Positions 17,512 to 24,856 of a stretch of 64,000 nt of DNA are shown piece by piece (position 1 is the first letter of the stretch; each line of letters opens with the position of its first letter). The position numbers and the translations under genes are program-made. Under the pieces are notes generated by a model. That model made no database searches, was not told the DNA's origin, and was given only the letters and a program-made list of their open reading frames with translations. Origin of the DNA: VXYL01 sp965199945 (GTDB lineage Bacteria; Pseudomonadota; Gammaproteobacteria; Pseudomonadales; Azotimanducaceae); NCBI GenBank assembly GCA_965199945.1, contig OZ241354.1:992001-1056000 (forward strand), written 5' to 3'.

Positions 17512-17521
17512 GTGGTAGCAT
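17512..17521 (+). promoter_or_regulatory. Possible extended -10 for tRNA-Cys
   Basis: TG-G-TAGCAT (17513-17521) lies about 38 bases before the tRNA-Cys 5' end, a suitable place for its promoter. No good -35 is seen; a GC-rich inverted region (CGAACG...CGTTCG, about 17481-17503) lies just upstream. Confidence 0.35.
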
Positions 17522-17558
17522 TTCCGAACTTGCCGGAGCTTGCCGCTTCGCGCATCTC

Positions 17559-17632
17559 GGCTGGATGGCAGAGGGGTTATGCAGCGGACTGCAACTCCGC
17601 GTACGCCGGTTCGAATCCGACTCCAGCCTCCA
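17559..17632 (+). tRNA. tRNA-Cys (anticodon GCA)
   Basis: Full cloverleaf, with acceptor GGCTGGA pairing TCCAGCC, discriminator T and an encoded CCA. The anticodon loop CTGCAAC reads GCA. The T arm contains GGTTCGAATCC. It follows pgsA as in E. coli, where glyW-cysT-leuZ follow pgsA. Confidence 0.95.
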
Positions 17633-17698
17633 ACACCTCCCGACGCAGCGCTGGCGCACCGAGAGCCGTCGCAGCGGGGTTCGCAAGGCTTGGAAGAG

Positions 17699-17785
17699 TG
17701 GTGCCTAGGGAGAGACTCGAACTCTCACATGGTTTCCCATACCAGATTTTGAGTCTGGCGCGTCTACCGATTTCGCCACCTAGGC
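17699..17785 (-). tRNA. tRNA-Leu (anticodon CAA)
   Basis: An 87-base class II tRNA with acceptor GCCTAGG/CCTAGGC, discriminator A and encoded CCA. The anticodon stem CCAGA/TCTGG carries the loop CTCAAAA, giving CAA. The long variable arm has a TGG/CCA stem. It is convergent with tRNA-Cys, unlike the co-directional E. coli arrangement. Confidence 0.94.
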
Positions 17786-17798
17786 AGGCGAGACGTGG

Positions 17799-17826
17799 AT
17801 TCTGCGCCAACGAACGCCGGAGTCAA
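17799..17826 (-). promoter_or_regulatory. Promoter for tRNA-Leu
   Basis: On the minus strand TTGACT (17826-17821), a 16-base spacer and CAGAAT (17804-17799) form a near-consensus promoter whose -10 ends 13 bases before the mature tRNA-Leu 5' end. Confidence 0.6.
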
Positions 17827-17894
17827 CCCGCTAGTCTTGCGCGGCTTGGGGCTACGCGTCGCAATCCAGCCGATTGGTCGAGAGTGACGATCTT

Positions 17895-19748
17895 CTAGAA
17901 ATCCAGAAACTGCAGCGCCCGCATGAGCGGGCCGGGTTCTGGCCGGGCGCGGAAGGTGTTCGCGTCCAGGCGTTCGAGCAGGCTCGCCATGTCGACGTAG
18001 CCGGCCCGCGAAGGCGGCTGCGCAGTTAGCAACGCGCGAATCGTCGGGAACTGCGCCACCAGCGCGTCCACAAACGGCTCGCTGCGCGCCGGATCCCGCT
18101 TCTGCGTGTTCCAGCAGACTTCCGGCGGCAGCACTGTGCGCATGGCGTGGCGGAACAGCCACCGGGTGTGCTTGCCGCGTCGGAACTGCTCCGGCGGCAG
18201 CCCCAGGGCGAACGCCACGAGCCGCCGGTCCAGCAGCGGATAGGCGTATTCGATGCCGCGCCGGGCGCCGCTGGCCGCCCAGCCTTCCATGCGCGCGGTG
18301 AGATGGCCGTTGGCAAGCAGCCCCAGCTGCACGCGGCGAACGCTAACTGGCCGGCGCTGGGGAACCGTCAGCAGCCGCGTCCGTCGCGCGAACGCGGGGT
18401 CGATCAGCCAGCGGCGACGCGGCCCCTCCCGGCCACGCAGCCGGCGCAGCCGCTCCGGCAGCGCCGGATGCAACAGCGGCAGCGCGACGTTGGCGAGGAA
18501 GGGCGCCAAGGCGGCGTCCTGCGCTCGGCACTCGAGAGCCAACTGCCGCCAACGGCCGCGCAGCAGCAGGCCCTGCAGATGGCCCCGGCCGCCGAACGAC
18601 GCGCACTCGTCGCCGCCCCAGCCGGAAAGCAGCAGCCGCACGCCGGCCGCCGCCGCATTGCGCTGCACGATTTCCTCGTTGGGATGGACGTGAATGCCGG
18701 GCACGGCGCCGTCCTGGCGCAGCACGCCGAGCAAGTCGTCCGGCGTCGGCGCGCCGAAGCAGACGCGTAGCCGTTCCTGCCCGCGCACCGCGTCCACCAA
18801 GGCGTACTCCGGCGCATGGTCGGGCTTCGGCGGTGCCGCCCCGAGCGCCGGCAGCCAGGCGAAGGCTGCCGGCGCAGGCCGTCCCTGCTCGCGCAACTCC
18901 CGCGCCAGCAATACCGCGATGCTCGACGAATCGAGGCCCCCGCTCAGATGCGCGCCGACTTCGCCGGCGCCGTAGCCGCGCAGCCGGTCGCGCACGGCCT
19001 GCCTGCACAGCGCACGCAGCTGTTCCGCATAGGCATCGTCCGATGCGGGAGGCTGGCTGGGCGCGTCCTCCGGGCGCCACCAGCGGCGCCGGCGCAGCCG
19101 TGGTTCGCCCGCCGCGCCGTTGCGCTGGCTCTCGACCAGAAGCGAGCAGCCGGGCGGCAGCTTGCGGACGGCGGCGAAGAAGCTCTGCTCCGAGCTCGCC
19201 GACGAACTGGCCAGATGCGTGGCGACGACCGCCTCGTCCAGCGCCGGCGGAACGCCCGGCGCCGCAAGCACGGCCTCGACGGTGGAGGCGAAGAGGAAGG
19301 CGCCGCCCTGCACGGCGTAGTAGAAGGGACGGACGCCGATGTGGTCGCGAGCGCAGAACAGCGCCCGGCGCTGCCCGTCCCAGAGCGCGAACGCGTAGTC
19401 GCCGAGCAGCCGGCGCGGACACTCCTCCCCCCACTGCCGCCAAGCGCGAAGGATCAGCGCCGCGTCGGAGACGGCGCCACGTTCGGCGACGGCAACGCCC
19501 AGCGCGTCGCACAGCGCCTGCCGATCGTCGAGGCGGGCGTCCGCGACCACCGCCAAGCCGGCCTGCCGATCCGCGTACAGCGCGGCGAAGCCGTCTGGCC
19601 GTTGGCCGTTTCGGCAGCCGAGGCCGACCCCGCCATCCGCCGGCGACCATTGCTCCGAGGCACCCGGGACGTGGGCTTCCAGCGCCCCCAGCAGGGCCGG
19701 CAGCGCCTTCGGCCCACCGCCCACGCTTCCGCAGATCGCCGCAGCCAT
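17895..19748 (-). CDS. Asparagine synthetase-like lasso macrolactam synthetase (McjC-type, RiPP cyclase)
   Basis: ATP-dependent enzyme of the asparagine synthetase B superfamily, 617 residues. The N-terminal glutaminase-like domain lacks the catalytic Cys2 (it begins MAAAICG), although its scaffold remains (LLGDYAFALWD, ARDHIGVRPFYY). The C-terminal domain has the intact PPi loop SGGLDSS at 269-275 and GWGGDE further on. Loss of the glutaminase nucleophile with a working ATP site is what lasso cyclases (McjC) show: they adenylate an Asp/Glu side chain for ring closure. Its neighbours, a kinase-sulfotransferase fusion and a PqqD-like protein, support a RiPP role rather than asparagine synthesis. 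It starts 34 bases after the upstream gene, so it is the last gene of a minus-strand operon. Confidence 0.75.
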   Translation of the reverse strand: MAAAICGSVGGGPKALPALLGALEAHVPGASEQWSPADGGVGLGCRNGQRPDGFAALYADRQAGLAVVADARLDDRQALCDALGVAVAERGAVSDAALILRAWRQWGEECPRRLLGDYAFALWDGQRRALFCARDHIGVRPFYYAVQGGAFLFASTVEAVLAAPGVPPALDEAVVATHLASSSASSEQSFFAAVRKLPPGCSLLVESQRNGAAGEPRLRRRRWWRPEDAPSQPPASDDAYAEQLRALCRQAVRDRLRGYGAGEVGAHLSGGLDSSSIAVLLARELREQGRPAPAAFAWLPALGAAPPKPDHAPEYALVDAVRGQERLRVCFGAPTPDDLLGVLRQDGAVPGIHVHPNEEIVQRNAAAAGVRLLLSGWGGDECASFGGRGHLQGLLLRGRWRQLALECRAQDAALAPFLANVALPLLHPALPERLRRLRGREGPRRRWLIDPAFARRTRLLTVPQRRPVSVRRVQLGLLANGHLTARMEGWAASGARRGIEYAYPLLDRRLVAFALGLPPEQFRRGKHTRWLFRHAMRTVLPPEVCWNTQKRDPARSEPFVDALVAQFPTIRALLTAQPPSRAGYVDMASLLERLDANTFRARPEPGPLMRALQFLDF

Positions 19749-19782
19749 GCCGTCTTCGCTTCCCGCCTCGGCGGCGCCCCGG

Positions 19783-21681
19783 TCAGCCTAGGAACGCCAG
19801 CGCCTCGTCGAGATAGCCGAACTTGGCCATCACCTCGCCGTGCGCGTCCACCAGCGCCCGCACCTGCTGCCGGGTCAGCGCCGAGCGCCAGGAGCCGGCC
19901 ACGCCGGCGCGGAAGAAGGACTTCGCCGTCGGCGGCTTCTCGACGAAGCCGAACTCGGTCTCCTGCGCCTGCAGCCGCGCGAAGCTGCTGCGCTCCACAG
20001 CTTGGCGCAGCCGCGCCGGATCCTCGCCGAGGCCAACGAAGCGAACGATCGCCGCGAATCCGGCTCGCGGACGCGCCAGCAGGTCTTCGTAGCGGGCGAC
20101 ATGGACGGGAATGGCCGTCTGTTCGGTCCAGCTCGACACATGGCCGCTCCAAGTGGTCAGCAGCTCTGGAAAGCGTCCGAAGGCGCCTCCTCGGATGTGC
20201 GATTCAAAGCTGCCGTCGCTGTTCATCCAGCCAACAATGCGGTCGATGGAGACGTTGCCGTGATGCGCGAAGGAGACGGCGACGTCGAGGGGATTGCGCA
20301 CTAGGCACACCGCGCCGCCGGTCTTCGGAAACCGTGGGGCGCGTGGTGCAGCGCGGTAGGCATCGTGGGTCTTCAGGACGAGCGGGTCGCCGTCGTGCGG
20401 ATGTGCCGCGGGTGGCCCCGCGTTTCCGCCGCCTTCGGCCAGCCATTCGCGGAACTGCGGCAGATGGCGCTCCACTTCGGCCTCCGTCATGTTCGTGGAC
20501 TCCGCTCCGAGAAACTCGTCGAAGGCTTGGCGGTGGTTGCCCCGACCGCCAAGCAGCGCGTTGATGGAGGCCGGCGCGCCGTCTCTGCTCGAGTAGTTGG
20601 TCAGCACGGCCCGCAGCCAAGTGTTGCCGCTCTTCGGGTAGGACGCGAGCCAAACGATGCCCGGCGCGTCGGTATGACCCTGCCTGACGGCAGCGGGCAC
20701 CTTGGCGGCGACGCGCCGCACGGGCGTGGATCGACTCCGGGCCGAGGAGGCGCTTGGCCGCCAGCCCGGGGTCGGCTGCAACGTCCTCAGTTGCGCATCG
20801 ACGCGGGCCGCCAGCGCTTCCAAGGTGAACGGATGCCGAGGTCGCGTTGCCAACAGCATCGGCACGCGCCGCGCCAGGGCGGTGACGGTGCGGAAGTGCC
20901 CCGCGGTACCGCCTATCGCGTCCAGCGCCCGCTTGCGGTGCGTGTTCTCCGTCAGTGCCCAGAACGCGTCGCCGCAGGACACGAGGCGGATGTCGATTTC
21001 CGCGGCGGTGCCTTCGGCCAGTGCGACGGCGGCGAGCACCGGCTGCGGCTCGGCACAGTAGCGCTCGGGCTCGGTCCAGTGCTTGTCCAGGCCCTGGCGC
21101 ACTCTCGCGCCGGCCTGTGCGCGCCAACCCATCCTGTCCAGCGTCTGCGCCCACAGTTTTTGGCGCGGAAAAGCCGGCAGAGCCAGCGGTTGGCCGCCGG
21201 CGTCCAGCACTACGCCGGTGATGTCGTCGGCCAGCAGCGCATGGCCGCGTCGAACCAACGCCGCCGCCAGCGACGACTTGCCGACGGCGCTCGGGCCAAG
21301 CAGCAGCACCGCGCCGCCTTGCCGTGCGACGGCCGCCGCGTGCAGCGTCGCCACGCCTCTTTGCTGCAGGCAGGGAGCAAGCGCGGCGCTGACGAAAGTG
21401 GAGGCCACGTCGCCGGCGTCTCCGAGCGGATCGACCAGAATGTCCCTGCCGCCTGTGGCCAGGTACCGGACGACGCCTTCGAGCTCGATGAGAAAGGCGC
21501 CCGGGCGGGCTTCCCAGATTGGGCCTTTGGTCGTTTGGCCAGCGCCGGCGGGGAGGGTGCGCGGGACGGCGCCGAGGCGAACGGTCAAGTCTGGCGCGGA
21601 CGATGGCTTCGGCTGCAAGGGATGGAACGGCAGCGCAACGGCGGAGCGCACATGCAGACCGTAGGCGCGGTATTCGTGCAT
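19783..21681 (-). CDS. Fusion: HPr kinase-like domain + sulfotransferase domain (RiPP tailoring)
   Basis: One 632-residue polypeptide with two enzyme domains. Residues 1-300 are HprK-like: LHAAAVARQGGAVLLLGPSAVGKSSLA carries the P-loop (GPSAVGKS, 129-136) and LLADDITGV the acidic pair, as in the kinases of paeninodin-type lasso clusters that phosphorylate a C-terminal serine. After a linker of about 40 residues (Arg/Ser/Pro-rich), residues 341-632 are a PAPS-dependent sulfotransferase. This half shows the 5'-phosphosulfate loop YPKSGNTW (348-355), KTHDAY and the 3'-phosphate motif CLVRNPLDVAVSF. The frame is uninterrupted, so this is a true fusion. It lies between the PqqD-like gene and the cyclase. 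Substrate is presumably the cluster peptide (inference). Sulfotransferases also act on saccharides and tyrosines, so that half could serve another target. Confidence 0.78.
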   Translation of the reverse strand: MHEYRAYGLHVRSAVALPFHPLQPKPSSAPDLTVRLGAVPRTLPAGAGQTTKGPIWEARPGAFLIELEGVVRYLATGGRDILVDPLGDAGDVASTFVSAALAPCLQQRGVATLHAAAVARQGGAVLLLGPSAVGKSSLAAALVRRGHALLADDITGVVLDAGGQPLALPAFPRQKLWAQTLDRMGWRAQAGARVRQGLDKHWTEPERYCAEPQPVLAAVALAEGTAAEIDIRLVSCGDAFWALTENTHRKRALDAIGGTAGHFRTVTALARRVPMLLATRPRHPFTLEALAARVDAQLRTLQPTPGWRPSASSARSRSTPVRRVAAKVPAAVRQGHTDAPGIVWLASYPKSGNTWLRAVLTNYSSRDGAPASINALLGGRGNHRQAFDEFLGAESTNMTEAEVERHLPQFREWLAEGGGNAGPPAAHPHDGDPLVLKTHDAYRAAPRAPRFPKTGGAVCLVRNPLDVAVSFAHHGNVSIDRIVGWMNSDGSFESHIRGGAFGRFPELLTTWSGHVSSWTEQTAIPVHVARYEDLLARPRAGFAAIVRFVGLGEDPARLRQAVERSSFARLQAQETEFGFVEKPPTAKSFFRAGVAGSWRSALTRQQVRALVDAHGEVMAKFGYLDEALAFLG

Positions 21682-21710
21682 CGAACCCGAGCCAACATCT
21701 GCTTAAGACA

Positions 21711-21921
21711 TCACGATGAGGTAATACGCCGAGTTTCCAATAGCGTATCACCATTCGGCCCCGATCCTGTCGCTCGAAGATTCCTGCCGGCCCAGATGGT
21801 CGGCTTGGACCAAGGCAGCTTGCGGGTGCCGGCTACGCCTTCCGAGACACGTCTGCCCTCGGCGTTCTCAATCCCTTCGCCTTCGGGGGGGGGGGGGGGG
21901 GGGGGTCAATTCATCACGCAT
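21711..21921 (-). other. Candidate lasso precursor ORF, split by a C21 tract (frame-dependent)
   Basis: ATG 21921 opens MRDELT and then enters a run of 21 C (minus strand). As given, it stops after about 16 codons. With 3n+2 C residues (20 or 23) it reads through to TGA at 21713-21711. That reading gives about 70 residues, whose second half holds KLPWSKPTI, then G-RNLRA-T, then GPNGDTLLE and a tail ending ITSS. This fits the lasso leader pattern Y/W-x2-P-x-L/I...G-x5-T and a G1...E9 ring. The C-terminal Ser matches a substrate for the HprK-like kinase next door. No standard start codon lies in that frame after the tract; a CTG just before PWSKPTI is the only near-start. The ribosome site is weak (TGGGA, 7 bases). 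Reading is by eye only. Confidence 0.4.
21885..21905. repeat. Homopolymer tract, 21 G (C on the minus strand)
   Basis: An uninterrupted run of 21 guanines sits in the 288-base gap between the pqqD-like gene and the kinase-sulfotransferase gene. Such tracts slip during replication and cause phase variation. They are also a common site of sequencing and assembly error, so the exact count is uncertain. Confidence 0.95.
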
Positions 21922-21969
21922 CAGATAATCCCAAGATTGAACCAGTGCAGGCGTCCGGACGCGCCAGAT

Positions 21970-22287
21970 TCAGGAAGCCGACGGCAACGCGAAGATGCGC
22001 TGTTCCAAGCCGGCCTGCAGAAACTCCAACGTGTCGCGCTCGCAAGTCTCCGCATCCACGTCGTATTCGCCGGCGAGGGCGTCGCAGATGCTGCTGGCCG
22101 ATCTGGGCTCCTCGAGCAGAGTCCAAGCGCGCGAGGCGACCGGATCGAGCTCGTAGTATTGGCCTTCGTCGACGTCCACCATCACGACGGTGTCGTACAA
22201 GCGCGTGAACACGATGGCATCGTTGCGCGCAATCACCGACGAGAGCGCCACTCTCGGCTGCCCTTCGTCTTCGCTGGCGGCAGACAT
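21970..22287 (-). CDS. PqqD-like RiPP recognition element protein (lasso B1-type)
   Basis: A 105-residue PqqD-family protein. These winged-helix RRE proteins bind the leader of a RiPP precursor and present it to modifying enzymes. The domain shows the usual order: VVMVDVDEGQYYELDPVASRAWTLLEEPRSASSICDALAGEYDVDAETCERDTLEFLQAGLEQRIF. The glycine/tyrosine hairpin, the W-x-L-L-E turn and the C-terminal helix are clear. A PQQ dehydrogenase lies 4 kb away, but no pqqA, C or E is present, and the immediate neighbours are a cyclase and kinase-sulfotransferase. I therefore assign it to the RiPP locus. It is the first gene of the minus-strand set; the B2 leader peptidase expected in lasso clusters is not found here. 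Confidence 0.82.
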   Translation of the reverse strand: MSAASEDEGQPRVALSSVIARNDAIVFTRLYDTVVMVDVDEGQYYELDPVASRAWTLLEEPRSASSICDALAGEYDVDAETCERDTLEFLQAGLEQRIFALPSAS

Positions 22288-22368
22288 CCGCGTTCATCCC
22301 ATTGCCCAGCCGAGCAGGATCATAACGCAAACCGCCACCGTTTCAACAGCCTTCACAGCCTTCCCACG

Positions 22369-22474
22369 GGCGCATCGCAAGCCTCGACTCTGTCCGCCAA
22401 GACCGTGCCCACCGGCGCGGGGACAGAACCGGGCGCGGCCTCGGCCGCGATGAACCATGCTACTTTCACCGCCG
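22369..22474 (+). repeat. Upstream copy of a duplicated 5' region (pairs with 23572-23676)
   Basis: The sequence preceding the first Uma2 gene, from the GCGCATCGCAAGCCTCGAC block through GATGAACCATGCTACTTTC, recurs with about ten to fifteen differences before the second Uma2 gene. Gene plus leader were thus duplicated in tandem. The 275-base gap before the gene holds no other ORF. Confidence 0.75.
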
Positions 22475-22482
22475 ACGAGAGC

Positions 22483-22541
22483 GCGAGGGGCACCCTCGCA
22501 TGAAGGGAGCCCTCAGCGGGGAGCGCGAGGGGCACCCTCGC
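22483..22541 (+). repeat. Two hairpin repeat units before the first Uma2 gene
   Basis: GCGAGGGGCACCCTCGC occurs at 22483-22499 and 22525-22541, a 42-base period. Each is a self-complementary stem of seven bases (GCGAGGG/CCCTCGC). Between them lies the conserved GGAGCCCTCAGCGGGGAGC. They end just before the ribosome site of the nuclease gene. Confidence 0.8.
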
Positions 22542-22562
22542 TTGTAAAAGGAGAACAGCCAC

Positions 22563-23480
22563 ATGAGAGCGCCTCCGCCGGTCAGCGCGGCCGCGGCCGC
22601 CGCCTCGAATGTCGGCGCAACCCGCGCGGACGACGTGTTCTATCCGAGCTCGGACGGCAGGCCGATGGCGGACGACATGTGGCAGGGGACAGCCCTCAGG
22701 AGCGCCGCCGGCGATCTCGAAGCGGTGCGCCCGACGGCGCTGGTGGCGTGGGCCATCCTGGTGTACCCGGAGGAGGGGAACAACAAGAACCGCATCGCGT
22801 CGGACGTGCTGGTGGGGCTTGGACTGGGAACGCACAACCGATCGAGCTACTTCGTCTGGGAGGAGGGCAAGCCGCCGGACTGGGTTCTGGAGGTGGCGTC
22901 GCCCCGCAAGCAGGCGGAGGACCGGGGCTACAAGCGGCGCTACTACGCGGAGATGGGCGTGCCGGAATACTGGATGTTCGATCCCAAGGGCGACTTGTAC
23001 CCGCCCGGGATCCCACGGCTGCAGGGGCTGAAGCTGGTGGACGGCGAGTACCGTCCGTTGGAATCGCGGGTGGTGGACGGCGAGTGGACGATCCGCAGCG
23101 AGGTGCTGGGCCTGGATATCCGCGTGGATGGCGAGCTGCTTCGCTTCCGGGACGTCGCGACGGGCCGGGATGTCCTCCGCCGCAGCGAGGTCGAGGCGGC
23201 CATTGAACGGTACCAGGCGGCCACTAGACGGCACCGGGCGGCCACTGAACGGCACCGAGCGGCCACTGAACGCGCCTTGGCGGACGCCGAACGGCACAGG
23301 GCGGCCACTGAACGCGCCCGGTCTAGGCGGGAAGCCCTGCGCAAGGCCGCCGAAGTCCGCGCCGAGCAGGAAAAAGCCCGGGCCGAGCAGGAAGCTACCC
23401 TTCGCTCGGCTGCCGAGGCTCGCATCGCGGAGTTGGAGGCTGCACTGCGGCGCTCAAGGGCGGGCCATCCCGCTGAATAG
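22563..23480 (+). CDS. Uma2 family endonuclease (DUF820, PD-(D/E)XK fold), copy 1
   Basis: A 305-residue Uma2-family protein; members adopt the PD-(D/E)XK nuclease fold and are often multicopy. The core (about 15-200) shows NRIASDVLVGLGL with its acidic residue, DWVLEVASPR (the E-x-x-S-P site), then the KRRYYAEMGVPEYWMFDP block. The C-terminal ~100 residues are a charged coiled coil made of RHRAATE-type repeats. Start ATG 22563 follows AAAGGAG by nine bases. Its role is unknown; Uma2 genes have been considered mobile or defence-linked without firm proof. It is a tandem paralog of the next gene. Confidence 0.82.
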   Translation: MRAPPPVSAAAAAASNVGATRADDVFYPSSDGRPMADDMWQGTALRSAAGDLEAVRPTALVAWAILVYPEEGNNKNRIASDVLVGLGLGTHNRSSYFVWEEGKPPDWVLEVASPRKQAEDRGYKRRYYAEMGVPEYWMFDPKGDLYPPGIPRLQGLKLVDGEYRPLESRVVDGEWTIRSEVLGLDIRVDGELLRFRDVATGRDVLRRSEVEAAIERYQAATRRHRAATERHRAATERALADAERHRAATERARSRREALRKAAEVRAEQEKARAEQEATLRSAAEARIAELEAALRRSRAGHPAE

Positions 23481-23571
23481 CCGCTGACAGTCGCTCCCGC
23501 AGGTCTTTCGCGCATCCGATCGCCGCGATTTCGCACACGACGCATGGCGATTGTCCTACAGACGGGCGCAT

Positions 23572-23676
23572 TTCAAGCCCCGACACTGTCCGCCGAGACC
23601 GTGCCCAACGGCGCGGGGACAGAACGGGGCGCGGCCTCGGCCGCGATGAACCATGCTACTTTCGCCAGCGACGAGA
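23572..23676 (+). repeat. Second copy of the duplicated 5' region
   Basis: Direct repeat of 22369-22474, ending in the same GATGAACCATGCTACTTTC. It lies in the 358-base gap between the two Uma2 genes; the part before it (23481-23571) shows no gene. Confidence 0.75.
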
Positions 23677-23678
23677 AC

Positions 23679-23817
23679 GCGAGGGGAACCCGCGCATGAG
23701 AGCCCTCAGCCGGGAGCGCGAGGGGAACCCTCGCAAGCAAGGAGCCCTCAGCGGGGAGCGCGAGGGCACCCCTCGCATGTAAAGAGCCCTCAGCAGGGAG
23801 CGCGAGGGGAACCCTCG
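23679..23817 (+). repeat. Four hairpin repeat units before the second Uma2 gene
   Basis: Four self-complementary GCGAGGG-loop-CCCTCGC units at about 23679-23695 (imperfect), 23717-23733, 23759-23776 and 23801-23817, spaced 38-42 bases, each followed by GAGCCCTCAGC. The first gene has two such units, so the array has expanded or shrunk. The transcript would carry stacked hairpins directly before the start codon. Confidence 0.8.
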
Positions 23818-23839
23818 CATGAAGAAGGAGAACAGCCAC

Positions 23840-24787
23840 ATGAGAGCGCCTCTGCCGGTCACCGCGGCCGCGGCTGCCGCCGCCTCGAACGTCGGCGCCG
23901 TGCGCGTGGACGACGTGTTCTACCCGAGCTCGGACGGTAGGCCGATGTCGGACAACATGTGGCAGGGGAAAGCCATTACGAACGCCGACGGCGACCTCGA
24001 ATCGGCCCACCCGAAGGCGCTCGTGGCGGCGGACATCCTCGTGTACCCGGAGAAGGGGAACAACAGGAACCGCATTGCGCCGGACGTGCTGGTGGCGCTC
24101 GGGCTGGGAATGCACTACCGCTCGAGCTACTTCGTGTGGGAGGAGGGCAAGCCCCCGGACTGGGTTCTGGAGGTGGCGTCGCCGAGCACGAAGAAGAAGG
24201 ATCTGGACGACAAGCGGCGCAAGTACGCGGAGATGGGCGTGCCGGAGTACTGGCTGTTCGATCCCAAGGGCGACGTTTACCCGCCCGGGACGCCGCGGCT
24301 GCAGGGGCTGAAGCTGGTGGACGGCGAGTACCGTCCGCTGAAGTCGCGCCTCGTGGACGGCAAGCGGATGATCCGCAGCGAAGTGCTGGGCTTGGACGTG
24401 CGCGTGGATGGCAAGCTGCTCCGCTTCCGGGACGTCGCGACGGGCCGGGACATCCAACATCGCAGCGAGGTCGAGGCGGACAAGAAACGCGCCCTGGCGG
24501 CCATTGAACGGCACCGGGCGGCCACTGAACGCGCCCACGCGGCCACCGAACGCGCCCACGCAGCCACCGAACGCGCTCAAGCCCAGGCCAGGCAGGAAGC
24601 TGCGCAGCGCAAGAACGCCGAAGCCCACGCCAAGCAGGAAGCGGCCCGCGCCGAACAGGAGGCGGCCCGTGCCAAGCAGGAGGCCGCCCGTGCGGAACGG
24701 GAAGCTGCCCTTCGCTCGGCTGCCGAAGCGCGCATCGCGGAGTTGGAGGCCGCGCAGCGGCTCCCGAAGGGCGGGCCATCCCAGTGA
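23840..24787 (+). CDS. Uma2 family endonuclease (DUF820), copy 2
   Basis: Paralog of the gene upstream, 315 residues with the same core: APDVLVALGLGM, DWVLEVASPSTKKKDLDDKRRKYAEMGVPEYWLFDPKGD. The coiled-coil tail (about 215-310) is built of ATERAHA and KQEAARAEQEA repeats, longer than in copy 1. I chose ATG 23840 because AAGGAG lies nine bases before it, as in copy 1; ATG 23819 is in frame but falls just after the last hairpin. The duplicate retains all core residues, so it is probably functional, and the two tails have diverged by repeat number. Confidence 0.82.
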   Translation: MRAPLPVTAAAAAAASNVGAVRVDDVFYPSSDGRPMSDNMWQGKAITNADGDLESAHPKALVAADILVYPEKGNNRNRIAPDVLVALGLGMHYRSSYFVWEEGKPPDWVLEVASPSTKKKDLDDKRRKYAEMGVPEYWLFDPKGDVYPPGTPRLQGLKLVDGEYRPLKSRLVDGKRMIRSEVLGLDVRVDGKLLRFRDVATGRDIQHRSEVEADKKRALAAIERHRAATERAHAATERAHAATERAQAQARQEAAQRKNAEAHAKQEAARAEQEAARAKQEAARAEREAALRSAAEARIAELEAAQRLPKGGPSQ

Positions 24788-24856
24788 ATAGCCACTGACC
24801 TGCGATTTGCCACACACCCTCGCCGCGCGTCGGCGAAAGTCGGCGCTGTGCCCGAG

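Noticed and set aside
21970..22287. PqqD of PQQ biosynthesis
   Set aside because: A PQQ dehydrogenase lies nearby, but no pqqA, C or E is present and the immediate neighbours are a cyclase and a kinase-sulfotransferase, so a RiPP role fits better.
23679..23817. CRISPR array from the spaced repeats before copy 2
   Set aside because: The intervening sequences are themselves repeated and not unique; units are self-complementary hairpins without a leader or cas genes.
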